Of a stretch of 42,975 bases of DNA, positions 16,943 to 25,617 are shown one piece after another. Both the position numbers and the translations under genes were made by a program. A model generated the notes under the pieces. That model ran no database searches and was not told the DNA's origin. It saw only the letters and a program-made list of their open reading frames with translations. Source of the DNA: Bordetella parapertussis (GTDB lineage: Bacteria > Pseudomonadota > Gammaproteobacteria > Burkholderiales > SG8-41); the NCBI GenBank assembly GCA_945862135.1, contig CAMAYE010000005.1, positions 1-42,975 of the forward strand, written 5' to 3'. The first letter of the stretch is position 1; every line of letters starts with the position of its first letter.

Positions 16943-17824
16943 TTAGATGGATGCAGCAACCGCTCCGGAAAGCGGCTGGTTTTGCAGACTCCGGTTGTGT
17001 TCGGGCACATCGACCAGTGCTGAAATATGGTCAGGCAGCGCAAGAATGTCGTCTGCTTCGGCGCCGTAGAGATCACGCAGCAAGGCGGGCGTCAGCGCCG
17101 CGGACGGACCGTCATAGACCACACGTCCCTTGTGCAGGGCGACGGTGCGGGGGCAGTACTTCATCGCAACATTGACTTGATGCAGGGATACCAGGACTGT
17201 GCAGCCGTCGATGCGATTGATCGTGGCAAGAATTTCCATGACCTTGCGTGAGGATTCCGGATCGAGCGAAGCAATCGGTTCATCGGCGAGCACGAGTTTT
17301 GCACGTTGCACCAGCGCGCGCGCAATCGCGGCGCGCTGCTGCTGGCCACCTGAGAGCGTGGATGCCCTGCGCGTGGCAAAGTCGGCGATGCCGACGCGTT
17401 TTAACGCTTCGATGCCGGCTTCGATTTCATGGTCCTGGAACCAGCGCACAATGCTGCGCCACAGCGGCGCGCGATGCAGCGTGCCGGCCAGCACATTGAC
17501 GATGACCGGCAGCCTTCCGACCAGGTTGAACTGCTGGAACACAAAACCGATTCCTGCACGGATACGGCGAATGTCGCCGGCAAGACGGCCGTCGCGCTGA
17601 ACGGTTTCGCTGTTGACTTCGATGAAGGATTGGCCGCGATCACCCGGCGTCAGCCCGGCGATATGACGCAGCAGTGTGGATTTTCCGGAACCGGAAGCGC
17701 CGATCACGGCCACCATCTCGCCCGGAAGTACATCAAGATCAACGCCGTCCAGTGCAACGTGTCCGTTGGCAAATGTCTTGCGCAAACCTTTGACTCGAAC
17801 TGCCGGTGTCATTGATGCTGTCAT
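16943..17824 (-). CDS. phnC: Phosphonate ABC transporter ATP-binding protein
   Basis: 293 residues from the ATG at 17824, with GAGGT seven bases upstream. An ABC ATPase with Walker [10 protein letters not shown], signature [15 protein letters not shown] and Walker [13 protein letters not shown]. The [12 protein letters not shown] and [18 protein letters not shown] stretches are typical of PhnC. It energises PhnE uptake of phosphonates. It follows phnM by 85 bases, the largest gap in the operon, which could hold a secondary promoter. A 22-codon upstream in-frame extension is unlikely to be translated. Confidence 0.93.
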   Translation of the reverse strand: MTASMTPAVRVKGLRKTFANGHVALDGVDLDVLPGEMVAVIGASGSGKSTLLRHIAGLTPGDRGQSFIEVNSETVQRDGRLAGDIRRIRAGIGFVFQQFNLVGRLPVIVNVLAGTLHRAPLWRSIVRWFQDHEIEAGIEALKRVGIADFATRRASTLSGGQQQRAAIARALVQRAKLVLADEPIASLDPESSRKVMEILATINRIDGCTVLVSLHQVNVAMKYCPRTVALHKGRVVYDGPSAALTPALLRDLYGAEADDILALPDHISALVDVPEHNRSLQNQPLSGAVAASI

Positions 17825-17909
17825 CTGGAACCTCGTATGCAATCGTGTTGACTGTGGAAGCTTCGCGTTACAGGGATATTGCAGTTGCATGAATTTTGGG
17901 GAGGGTCGA

Positions 17910-19067
17910 TCAGATCACCCGCACGCCTTCGCGCCACACCGCCTTGACCACGGGATGCATACGACCGTCGCTGGTGCTGATCAGGCGCACCTGCACCAGA
18001 TCAGCGCGTTTGCCGATGGCAATTTCTCCCCGGTCGGTCAGGCCGAGGGACTGCGCCGGGTTTCGGGTGACAGTGGCCATTGCATGCGGCAGCGCAAACT
18101 GCGCGTCATCACAGAGCTTGAAAGCCGCGTTGATCAGGCTCGACGGCACGTAGTCCGAAGACAGCGTATCGAGCAGGCCACGGCGGGCCAGATCAATGGC
18201 GGAAACGTTGCCGGAGTGGGAACCGCCGCGCATGACATTGGGCGCGCCCATGACCACTGAGAGGCCCTTGTCTTTGGCGCGCTGCGCGGCTTCGACGCGG
18301 GTGGGAAATTCCGAGATCTGCGCACCTTCGGCATGGGCTTCATCGACATGGTCGTGCGTGGTGTCATCGTGGCTTGCCATCGGCACCCCGTGCTGCCGGG
18401 CATAATCGGTGATCCATTGGCGGTGCGGAACGACGTAACGTTCCTGCAGTTCCTTCGCCAGCTCCACCTGGCGTTCGAATTTCTCCAGCGACCAGCCTTT
18501 TTTGCCGCAGTAATAGATCCGCGCGTGCTCGATGTTTTCCCATTGCCGCTGGCCCGGGGTGTGATCCATCAGAGAAATGAGGCCGACGTGCGGATTGCCG
18601 CTAAATGGAGCAAACAGGTCGCGCATGTTGGCTGCCGGCAGTTCGCAGCGCACATGCAGGCGGTGTTCGGCGCGAAGGGCGCCGCTTTCTTCGGCATGGC
18701 GGATCGAATCCAGCACGGGGCCCATGTCCTGGCTGCGCATGGCTTCGGGATCGGTGTCGCCGACGCCGAGCGCGTCATAAACCGTGGTGATGCCTGCTGC
18801 AGCCACTTCGGCATCATGTCCAATCAGCGCTGGCAATGCCGGCCAGCGCACCTTGGGCCGCGGCATCAGATGCCGTTCGAAATTGTCGGTATGCAGTTCG
18901 ATCAGACCGGGGATCAGCAGATCACCGTCGAGATCGCCCGCCCTGGGCACCGTGCTGCTGCCCTGATCGATGGCGACGATGCGGCCGCCGGCGACCGCGA
19001 GGGTGCCGTTGACCACTTCATCGGCAAGGACGAGCTTTGCGCTTTTGAGGAGCAATTCACCGTTCAT
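17910..19067 (-). CDS. phnM: Alpha-D-ribose 1-methylphosphonate 5-triphosphate diphosphatase
   Basis: 385 residues of the amidohydrolase fold. The metal strand reads [17 protein letters not shown], and later [13 protein letters not shown] and the SDYVPSS segment supply further ligands, as in PhnM. The enzyme removes pyrophosphate from the ribose 1-phosphonate 5-triphosphate made by PhnGHIL, giving the 5-phosphate that PhnJ uses. It overlaps phnL by four bases (ATGA), so the two are translated together. Cytoplasmic. Confidence 0.94.
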   Translation of the reverse strand: MNGELLLKSAKLVLADEVVNGTLAVAGGRIVAIDQGSSTVPRAGDLDGDLLIPGLIELHTDNFERHLMPRPKVRWPALPALIGHDAEVAAAGITTVYDALGVGDTDPEAMRSQDMGPVLDSIRHAEESGALRAEHRLHVRCELPAANMRDLFAPFSGNPHVGLISLMDHTPGQRQWENIEHARIYYCGKKGWSLEKFERQVELAKELQERYVVPHRQWITDYARQHGVPMASHDDTTHDHVDEAHAEGAQISEFPTRVEAAQRAKDKGLSVVMGAPNVMRGGSHSGNVSAIDLARRGLLDTLSSDYVPSSLINAAFKLCDDAQFALPHAMATVTRNPAQSLGLTDRGEIAIGKRADLVQVRLISTSDGRMHPVVKAVWREGVRVI

Positions 19068-19768
19068 TGAAATTCCGCCATGTTGACTACGCGAGAAGCC
19101 ACGGCGTTTCGTGTGGCTTCGTCATGAAAAATGCCGAGGATGGCCGCACCCTGGTCACGGGCCTTGCGAATCATCGCGATGACCGTCGTGCGGTTTTCTG
19201 CGTCGAGGGAGGCCGTGGGTTCGTCAAGCAGCATGACCGGCTGCTTGCGGATGAAGCTGCGGGCAATGTTGACGCGCTGCTGTTCGCCGCCGGAGAACGT
19301 GGCCGGGGGCACATGCCACAGCCGCGGCGGGATACGCAGCGTGAGCAGAAGCTGCTGGGCTTCGGCGCGTGCCTGCTCGACGGCGTCGTCATCGTCCTGC
19401 AGACCGCTGAGCAGCGGATCGGCCACGATGTCAATGGCCGGCACGCGCGGGATCGCGCGCAGGAACTGGCTGACATAGGCAATCGTTTCACGCCGCAGTT
19501 GGAGGATGTCCTGCGGTTTGGCCGCACGCATGTCTACCGTACCCTGACTGGTGGTGACGATGACCTCCCCGCCGCTCGCGCGGTAGGTGCCGTAAACGCA
19601 TTTGAGCAGCGTGCTTTTGCCGGAACCCGATGCACCATCAAGAACGACACATTCCCCAGGCATGACGGTCAGGGTGGCATTGCTCAGTACCGGAAGTTCA
19701 GCGCCGCCCTGGTTGTGCAGCACAAAAGTTTTGGACAGATTACGGACGTGAATGGAAGCTGTTGTCAT
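19064..19768 (-). CDS. phnL: C-P lyase ABC-type subunit
   Basis: 234 residues. ABC ATPase with Walker [10 protein letters not shown], signature FSGGEQQRVNIARS and Walker B VMLLDEPTASLD. The KCVYGTYRASGG stretch is characteristic of PhnL. With PhnG, PhnH and PhnI it is needed to attach the phosphonate to the C1 of ATP ribose, displacing adenine. It has no membrane partner, consistent with an enzyme accessory role. It overlaps phnK and phnM by four bases each. Confidence 0.93.
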   Translation of the reverse strand: MTTASIHVRNLSKTFVLHNQGGAELPVLSNATLTVMPGECVVLDGASGSGKSTLLKCVYGTYRASGGEVIVTTSQGTVDMRAAKPQDILQLRRETIAYVSQFLRAIPRVPAIDIVADPLLSGLQDDDDAVEQARAEAQQLLLTLRIPPRLWHVPPATFSGGEQQRVNIARSFIRKQPVMLLDEPTASLDAENRTTVIAMIRKARDQGAAILGIFHDEATRNAVASRVVNMAEFQ

Positions 19769-20556
19769 GGCTGCAGCACCGAAGAGACCAGAAGCTGGGT
19801 GTAGGGATGCTGAGGATCGTCGAGCACCTGATCGGTCAGGCCGGTTTCGACGATGCGCCCGCCTTTCATCACGATCATGCGATGCGCGAGCAGACGGGCG
19901 ACTGCCAGATCGTGGGTGACGATGATTGCGGCGAGCGACAGTCCGCGGGTGAGTGTCCGCAGCAGGTCGAGCAGGCGCGCCTGCACCGAGACATCAAGAC
20001 CTGAGGTCGGCTCGTCCATGAAAATCAGCCGCGGTTTGGTGACGAGGTTGCGGGCAATCTGCAGCCGCTGCCGCATGCCGCCGGAAAATGCCGACGGCAG
20101 ATCATCGATGCGCGTTGCGTCGACTTCGACACGGCAGAGCCATTCGATGGCGTTGCGCCGCAGGTCACCGTAGTTGCGATCGCCCAGCGCCATCAGTCGT
20201 TCACCGACATTGGCACCGGCGGAGACATGCATGCGCAACCCTTCCTCCGCGTTCTGGTGCACAAAGCCCCAGTCGGTCCGCGCCAGCAACCGCCGTTGCG
20301 CTTCCGACATCTCGAATACTTCGGCCATGCCCTCGTGACGAGTCTGGTATTCGACCCGGCCTTCGTCGGGGCGCAGCCGCGCCGAAATGCAATTGAGTAG
20401 CGTAGATTTTCCCGAGCCCGATTCGCCGACTACCGCAAGGACTTCGCCGGGATAAAGTTCAAAGCTGGCTTCTGCCACTGCAACGCGATCGCCGTAACGT
20501 TTGGTGATGTTGCTGACCCGCAGGATGGGCCGGATGACATTTAGGTTGTCGTTCAT
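19765..20556 (-). CDS. phnK: C-P lyase ABC-type subunit
   Basis: 263 residues. ABC ATPase with Walker A GESGSGKST, signature FSGGMRQRLQIARN and Walker B LIFMDEPTSGLDVSVQ, and the PhnK-type DWGFVHQNAEEGLRM Q-loop region. PhnK docks on the PhnGHIJ core through PhnJ. It overlaps phnL by four bases and the acetyltransferase gene by four bases. Confidence 0.93.
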   Translation of the reverse strand: MNDNLNVIRPILRVSNITKRYGDRVAVAEASFELYPGEVLAVVGESGSGKSTLLNCISARLRPDEGRVEYQTRHEGMAEVFEMSEAQRRLLARTDWGFVHQNAEEGLRMHVSAGANVGERLMALGDRNYGDLRRNAIEWLCRVEVDATRIDDLPSAFSGGMRQRLQIARNLVTKPRLIFMDEPTSGLDVSVQARLLDLLRTLTRGLSLAAIIVTHDLAVARLLAHRMIVMKGGRIVETGLTDQVLDDPQHPYTQLLVSSVLQP

Positions 20557-21011
20557 GGGGTGACCCGGAAGCTGTAGCCGTGCCGCTCGAAGCCGATGGC
20601 TTCGTAGAAGGCGTGGGCGCCCTCGCGTAGCTGGTTCGAAGTCAGCGAAAGTTTGTAACAGCCCTTGTTGCGGCAGATGTCTCGTGCGAAACGCATCATC
20701 GCCTTGCCGATGCCGCGACCCTGCGTATCGGGATCAACCGCCACGTCTTCGACGATGCCGGAGGGCGTACCGTGGTGGGCCAGGTTATCCATGATCAGCA
20801 GCGCAAAAGTGCCGACCACCTTGTCGCCAAAGCAGGCGACATACAGTTTGTAGCTGGGATAAGTCGAAAAGCGCATGAACACCACTCCAGCTTCTTGCGG
20901 TGTCATGCCGCCATCACGATCGAGCCCGGCCTGCTGATACAGATCAAGTACAGCCGGCAGGTCTTCGCGTGTGGCGATGCGGATCAGGATGGGCTGGGTC
21001 AAGTCATTCAT
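20553..21011 (-). CDS. GNAT acetyltransferase within the phn operon, PhnO-like
   Basis: 152 residues from an ATG at 21011 that overlaps the phnJ stop by eight bases. The GNAT core is plain: VEDVAVDPDTQGRGIGKAMM carries the acetyl-CoA pyrophosphate loop (QGRGIG), followed by the KLSLTSN strand and HAFYEAIGFERHGYSF. It sits between phnJ and phnK, where E. coli has no gene; E. coli PhnO, an aminoalkylphosphonate N-acetyltransferase, lies elsewhere in its operon. A PhnO-like role, acetylating aminoalkylphosphonates before C-P cleavage, is the best guess but cannot be shown from sequence alone. Confidence 0.85.
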   Translation of the reverse strand: MNDLTQPILIRIATREDLPAVLDLYQQAGLDRDGGMTPQEAGVVFMRFSTYPSYKLYVACFGDKVVGTFALLIMDNLAHHGTPSGIVEDVAVDPDTQGRGIGKAMMRFARDICRNKGCYKLSLTSNQLREGAHAFYEAIGFERHGYSFRVTP

Positions 21012-21885
21012 GACTGCAGCCCCCTTCCCGGCGTTCTCGGCAGTAATCACTGTCGGAACAGACGTGGATTCGCCCTCCCTTGTCATCCACAATCACCTCA
21101 TCGAGGAAACTGTCGGTGGCGCCACACAGTTCGCAAGGCGCGGCCCATTTCTGCACTTCAAATGGATGATCTTCAAAGGCCAGGCTTTCGACTCTGGTGA
21201 ACGGCGGAATCGCGTAGATTTTTTTCTCGCGGCCGGCGCCGAAAAGCTGCAAAGCGGGATTCATGTGCATCTTGGGATTGTCGAATTTTGGAATCGGCGA
21301 AGGCGCCATCAGGAACCGGTCGTTGACCATCACGGGATAGTCGTAGGTGGTGGCGACGTGACCGAAGCGTGCAATGTCTTCATAAAGCTTTACGTGCATC
21401 AGTCCGTATTCTGCGAGGCTGTGCATGCGGCGCGTCTCATAGGCGCGGGGTTCGAGGCGCTGCAGCGGTTCGGGCTGCGGCACCTGATAAACGATGATCT
21501 GGTCGCGGGTCAGCGGCGTTTCCGGAATACGGTGACGGGTCTGGATCAGCGTGGCGTCGCGGGTGCGGTCGGTGGTGGCGACGCCTGTCGTGCGCTGGAA
21601 AAAGCGCCGGATGTTGACGGCATTGACCGTGTCATCAGCGCCCTGGTCAATGACCTTGAGCACGTCCTGCGGTCCGATCACAGCGGCGGTGACCTGAATG
21701 CCGCCGGTACCCCAGCCGTAAGGCAAGGGCATTTCGCGCGAACCGAAAGCCACTTGATAACCGGGTATCGCGACGGCCTTGAGAATGGCGCGGCGGATCA
21801 TGCGTTTGGTGCGCTCATCCAGATAGGCGAAGTTGTAACCGGCATCACGCTCGGGAACTGAATTTTTCAGATCAAGCGGATTCAT
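21004..21885 (-). CDS. phnJ: Alpha-D-ribose 1-methylphosphonate 5-phosphate C-P lyase (radical SAM-type)
   Basis: 293 residues. Four C-terminal cysteines, Cys251 and Cys254 (CELC), Cys276 and Cys282, have the C-x2-C-x21-C-x5-C spacing of E. coli PhnJ. Three bind the 4Fe-4S cluster and the last is the thiyl radical carrier in the known mechanism. GAGYNF-like N terminus (RDAGYNFAYLDE) and YGWGTGGIQVT are PhnJ marks. It cleaves the C-P bond, releasing the alkane and ribose 1,2-cyclic phosphate 5-phosphate. It overlaps phnI by four bases and the GNAT gene by eight. Confidence 0.96.
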   Translation of the reverse strand: MNPLDLKNSVPERDAGYNFAYLDERTKRMIRRAILKAVAIPGYQVAFGSREMPLPYGWGTGGIQVTAAVIGPQDVLKVIDQGADDTVNAVNIRRFFQRTTGVATTDRTRDATLIQTRHRIPETPLTRDQIIVYQVPQPEPLQRLEPRAYETRRMHSLAEYGLMHVKLYEDIARFGHVATTYDYPVMVNDRFLMAPSPIPKFDNPKMHMNPALQLFGAGREKKIYAIPPFTRVESLAFEDHPFEVQKWAAPCELCGATDSFLDEVIVDDKGGRIHVCSDSDYCRERREGGCSHE

Positions 21886-22973
21886 GCGGCAGCGTCCTTT
21901 GCACGGTCGGCCCGCATCTTGCGCACCAGTTCGAGTTCGGACTGAAAATCGACGTAATGCGGCAGCTTGAGGTGCTGCACGAAGCCCGACGCTTCCAGGT
22001 TGTCGCTGTGTGAGAGCACGAACTCCGGCATCTGCGCCGGCGAGGTGACGCGCTCACCGAGCTCTTCGGCACGAAGCGAGCGATCGACCAGCGCCATTGC
22101 CATCGCTTTGCGTTCACTGTGGCCGAAAGTCAGCCCGTAACCGGAAGTGAAACGCGGCGCTTCGGTCTTGCTGCCGCCGAACTGGTTAACCATCTGGCAT
22201 TCGGTGACGCTGATATCGGCAATGGAAATCGGGAAACCGAGCTCTTCCGGCTCAATGAACACCTCGACTTCGCCGAAACGGATCTCGCCGGCAAAAGGAT
22301 GGGAATGCGCATAGCCGCGTTGCGTGGAATAACCCATCGCCAGCAGGAAGCCTTCATCGCCGCGCGCAAGATTCTGCAAACGGGTTTCCCGCGACGCCGG
22401 AAAATCCAGCGGCTGACGCGTAAGGTCCAGCGGATCCGGATCGCTTTGATCACAAAGGGTTTTTTCGATCAGGCCTTCGTCATCAAGCAGATCAACGACC
22501 CGTGGTACGTTTTCCGGTGGTGCAGCGGCAACGCTGGCAACCGTGGACGGGCGCTGGTTTTCACCCGAGGCCGCCAGAGAGAAATCCAGCAGGCGCTGGG
22601 TGTAATCGTAGGTTGGGCCCAGAAGCTGTCCGCCCGGAAGATCCTTGAAGGTGGCGGAGATACGACGCCACAGTTTCATGTTGGCGGTGTCTATGGCCCG
22701 GGTATAACCGAAGCGCGGCAGTGTCGTTCGATAGGCGCGCAGAAGGAATATGGCCTCGACGGCATCACCGGCCGCCTGTTTGAGTGCCAACGCCGCCAGG
22801 TCAGGGTCATAAACCGAACCTTCGGTCATCACGCGGTCAACCGCGAGTCTGAGCTGTTGCTTGATCTGCTCCAGTGACAGTTCCGGAATTGCCGGGTCGC
22901 CACGCCGCTGTTCGCTGAGCAAGGTGTAGGAACCGAGAATAGCGCGCTCACCGCCTTTGACTGCGACATACAT
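21882..22973 (-). CDS. phnI: C-P lyase core subunit (nucleosidase)
   Basis: 363 residues starting MYVAVKGGERAI, the invariant PhnI N terminus. SYTLLSEQRRGD, GYTRAIDTANMKLWRRIS and MGYSTQRGYAHSHPFAGE are family runs; the last carries histidines near the active site. PhnI is the catalytic nucleosidase of the PhnGHIL step. Three bases separate it from phnH, and it overlaps phnJ by four. Confidence 0.95.
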   Translation of the reverse strand: MYVAVKGGERAILGSYTLLSEQRRGDPAIPELSLEQIKQQLRLAVDRVMTEGSVYDPDLAALALKQAAGDAVEAIFLLRAYRTTLPRFGYTRAIDTANMKLWRRISATFKDLPGGQLLGPTYDYTQRLLDFSLAASGENQRPSTVASVAAAPPENVPRVVDLLDDEGLIEKTLCDQSDPDPLDLTRQPLDFPASRETRLQNLARGDEGFLLAMGYSTQRGYAHSHPFAGEIRFGEVEVFIEPEELGFPISIADISVTECQMVNQFGGSKTEAPRFTSGYGLTFGHSERKAMAMALVDRSLRAEELGERVTSPAQMPEFVLSHSDNLEASGFVQHLKLPHYVDFQSELELVRKMRADRAKDAAA

Positions 22974-22976
22974 GGA

Positions 22977-23585
22977 TCAGGCCTCCGCTCTCGTGGTGCG
23001 CGGCATGGCCGCGAGCCGGTCCGCACTGGTGAAAATCAGGTCGACGCCACGGGGGAAATGCAGCTGCGATTCGCGCCATATCGGGAGAAAAGAGGGGGCC
23101 ACGCCCGCAACATTGAGGATTGCCTGGCCGTCAATGCCCGGACCGCTCAAGCGCCAGCCGGCATCGTTCGACAGATCATCAATCTGCAGGACTACGGTCG
23201 CTGAGCGCTCGGGGTATTCTTCGCTGCCCAGACTCAGATCACTCAGTCTCGGCAGCTCATCGGGCCGGGCCAACACAAAATCAGCAGCAAGCGGGTTGTC
23301 TGTCAGGACGCATCCGGTGTGAAAGCGCAGGTAAGCACCGGCCATACCGTTGTCAAACCCAGGGGACAGCCACAGGCGTGTGTCCTGATCCAGCAACGCG
23401 AGCAGGACAGCGGCTGCCGCGGGATGCAATCCTTCCGGGCTTTCGACACCGGTTGCGGCAGCATGGATCTCACCGGGCTTTGACATCGCGGACAGCACCT
23501 GCCGGAACACCGCCTGACTGTCGAGCGCGAGATCTTCAAATCCACGACCGATGCTCGAAAGGTCCACCAATGACGGGATAGTCAT
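22977..23585 (-). CDS. phnH: C-P lyase core subunit
   Basis: 202 residues. The N-terminal QAVFRQVLSAMSKPGEI is the PhnH signature, followed by LLALLDQDTRLWL and the C-terminal HFPRGVDLIFTS typical of the family. PhnH is a PLP-transferase-fold protein without PLP that is part of the PhnGHIJ core. It overlaps phnG by four bases. Confidence 0.94.
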   Translation of the reverse strand: MTIPSLVDLSSIGRGFEDLALDSQAVFRQVLSAMSKPGEIHAAATGVESPEGLHPAAAAVLLALLDQDTRLWLSPGFDNGMAGAYLRFHTGCVLTDNPLAADFVLARPDELPRLSDLSLGSEEYPERSATVVLQIDDLSNDAGWRLSGPGIDGQAILNVAGVAPSFLPIWRESQLHFPRGVDLIFTSADRLAAMPRTTRAEA

Positions 23586-24070
23586 GCCTCCTCCGCCTCC
23601 ATATCGGGACCGCCGGCTTCACGCGCCACAGTAAAAAAGTCGACACGCGTGGATTGGGCCTTGCGCTCGCGGGTCTGAGCTTTTTCATTGAGATAGCCGT
23701 TCACCGGTTCCAGCAAAGCCATCTCGATCAACGGGCGGTATTGGTCTGTCTGCAGCAAGGCATCCGCCAGGGCCGCCATTTCAGCGCAACGGTGGGATCG
23801 CCCCTGTATATAGGCAACGCCGGCGGTGCCGCTGGACAGGCGCAATGCACAGCGCGTCACCGTCATCTCGCCAATATTGAAGCGGTTGCCGGTACCGCCA
23901 ACACGCCCCTGCACCATAAAAAGTCCCGTTTCAGGACGGCGCAGCCAGGTGTGCGACTGTGAAGGCACAAGAGCCAGAGCAGATTCGAGCATGTGCTCTG
24001 GCGCCCTCGATAGAATTTTGATCCAGCTCTGGCGATCACTGAATCGGGCACTGTCAACAGACTGAAACAT
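23582..24070 (-). CDS. phnG: C-P lyase core subunit
   Basis: 162 residues from the ATG at 24070. RQSWIKILSRAP, GLFMVQGRVGGTGNRFNIGEM, YIQGRSHRCAEMAALADALLQ (read in parts) and STRVDFFTMV-like (STRVDFFTVAREA) match PhnG. An in-frame ATG at 24100 is also possible, but it would put the probable PhnF operator inside the coding region and makes the protein longer than E. coli PhnG (about 150). First gene of the minus phn operon, divergent from phnF. Confidence 0.93.
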   Translation of the reverse strand: MFQSVDSARFSDRQSWIKILSRAPEHMLESALALVPSQSHTWLRRPETGLFMVQGRVGGTGNRFNIGEMTVTRCALRLSSGTAGVAYIQGRSHRCAEMAALADALLQTDQYRPLIEMALLEPVNGYLNEKAQTRERKAQSTRVDFFTVAREAGGPDMEAEEA

Positions 24071-24090
24071 GGATTCGTTACCGTTCGCTC

Positions 24091-24106
24091 GTATAGACAT
24101 CTACAC
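24091..24106. promoter_or_regulatory. Probable PhnF operator between phnG and phnF
   Basis: GTATAGA-CA-TCTACAC is an imperfect palindrome (six of seven pairs). Its TATAGAC core matches the sites bound by HutC/PhnF-type GntR regulators as I recall them. It lies 20 bases upstream of the chosen phnG start and 10 bases upstream of phnF, so one site can control both operons. Confidence 0.65.
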
Positions 24107-24116
24107 AACATGAGCG

Positions 24117-24914
24117 ATGTTAAAAGCCGAAAGTGAACAATTCATGAACTCTTCGTTACATATCAATGAACATTCAGCAATCGACGGTATCGCCGAGTCA
24201 TCAGGATCGTTATGGGCCGCCATCGAACAGATCATTTCCGGGGAAATCGCCAAAGGCCTCTACAAACCCGGGGAGAAACTGCCCTCCGAGAATGCGTTGG
24301 CGCTGCGTTTTGCAGTCAACCGTCACACCGTGCGCCAGGCAATGTCGCACCTCGCGCGCAGAGGCATCGTCCGCATCGAGCATGGGCGTGGTACTTATGT
24401 GACTGAGAGCGCCATTGACTATGCCCTCGGCAAACGCACGCGGTTCGCAAAAAATATCGCTGCCGTCGGATTACCCGCCAAACATCGCGTGATCGCCATC
24501 AGCAAGATCGCTGCAGGCCCGAAGCTCGCCGAAGTGTTCACGCTTCGGCCAACGGAACTGGTAACCCTGATCGTGGCTGCAGGGGAAGCTGGTGATCGCG
24601 TGTTGAGTGTTGGCGAGCACTACTTCCCGCCCGCCTTGTCAGAAATAGGAACGGCTGTGGAACGCACCGGCTCGATCACTCAAGCGCTTTCGGAGTTCGG
24701 CATCATCGACTATGAACGCCTGAACAGTGTAATTACCGCCCGTCTCCCCGACTCACGTAGCGCAATGCTTCTGGGACAGGCAGAAACGCGGCCAGTGCTC
24801 TGTGTGGAGTATGTCAACGTTGCACCCGATGGCCACCCCATAGAGTTTGGCAGGACTTGTTTCCCGGGGGACAGGCTGCAATTGACCGTTGCACATGGAG
24901 ATGTGCATGACTGA
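24117..24914 (+). CDS. phnF: GntR-family (HutC subfamily) regulator of phosphonate genes
   Basis: 265 residues. N-terminal winged helix-turn-helix: YKPGEKLPSENALALRFAVN and RHTVRQAMSHLARRGIV, then HGRGTYVTE, followed by a UTRA ligand domain (about residues 115-260) ending with FGRTCFPGDRLQLTV. The ATG at 24117 is the first in frame; 24144 is an alternative. By family, it represses the phn operons until a phosphonate or intermediate binds. It is divergent from phnG and shares its control region. Confidence 0.9.
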   Translation: MLKAESEQFMNSSLHINEHSAIDGIAESSGSLWAAIEQIISGEIAKGLYKPGEKLPSENALALRFAVNRHTVRQAMSHLARRGIVRIEHGRGTYVTESAIDYALGKRTRFAKNIAAVGLPAKHRVIAISKIAAGPKLAEVFTLRPTELVTLIVAAGEAGDRVLSVGEHYFPPALSEIGTAVERTGSITQALSEFGIIDYERLNSVITARLPDSRSAMLLGQAETRPVLCVEYVNVAPDGHPIEFGRTCFPGDRLQLTVAHGDVHD

Positions 24915-25617
24915 GTCGGCCACACGTTATGCGCTCTATTTCGCGCCGCCGCAGGACAATCCGTGGTGGACACAGCTGTCAAGCTGGCTCGGTTATGACG
25001 CCTGCACCGGCAAGGATGTGCAGCCACTCAAGGTCGCGACAATCAGTGCCGCCGATCAGCGTGCGATTACCGAACATCCGCGGCATTACGGTGGTCATGC
25101 CACCCTGAAGGCCCCGTTCCGGCTGGCGCCGCAGTGCTCGGAGCAGGAATTGCTGGAGGCTGTCGGGGTTTACGCCGCAAGCCGGAACGCCTTCCTGCTG
25201 CCTGGACTCAAGGTCGAACATCTGAAACATTTTATTGCGCTCGTACCGTCATCCGCGGATGCGCGGATCAACCGGATCGCCGACGAATGCACCATGCAGT
25301 TCGACCGTTTCCGCGCGCCACCCAGCGACGCCGAGATGGCGCGCCGGCTTCGTGAACCGCTGGATGCGCTGTCGCTGGAACTGTTGTCGAAATGGGGGTA
25401 TCCGCATGTTCTGCAGCGTTACCAGTTCCACCTTTCACTCACCGGATCGTTAACGGTTTACCCGCAGCAGTTGACGACGGATGCCCTGCAAGCGACACAG
25501 GACATTTTTTCACCGTTGCATGACGTTGCCGTGCCTTTCGATGCAGTCTGCGTGTTCCGGCAGAACAAGGCTGAGGAACGTTTCATGCTGATTCACCGCG
25601 CAGCGATGGCCTCATGA
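24907..25617 (+). CDS. DUF1045 phosphonate-operon protein with 2H-phosphoesterase motifs
   Basis: 236 residues; the ATG at 24907 has GGAG six bases upstream and overlaps the phnF stop. Two H-x-T/S motifs, His64-Ala-Thr66 (GGHATLKAPF) and His175-Leu-Ser177 (YQFHLSLTG), are spaced like the catalytic pairs of the 2H phosphoesterase superfamily, which open cyclic phosphates. This protein family is repeatedly found in phosphonate operons. It precedes phnN with a four-base overlap. No PhnP, which opens ribose 1,2-cyclic phosphate 5-phosphate, is in the window, so this protein is a natural candidate for that step. The assignment is inferred. Confidence 0.85.
   Translation: MTESATRYALYFAPPQDNPWWTQLSSWLGYDACTGKDVQPLKVATISAADQRAITEHPRHYGGHATLKAPFRLAPQCSEQELLEAVGVYAASRNAFLLPGLKVEHLKHFIALVPSSADARINRIADECTMQFDRFRAPPSDAEMARRLREPLDALSLELLSKWGYPHVLQRYQFHLSLTGSLTVYPQQLTTDALQATQDIFSPLHDVAVPFDAVCVFRQNKAEERFMLIHRAAMAS

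Noticed and set aside
20553-21092. GNAT start at 21092
   Set aside because: It would extend far into phnJ; the ATG at 21011 gives the usual GNAT length and a short overlap.
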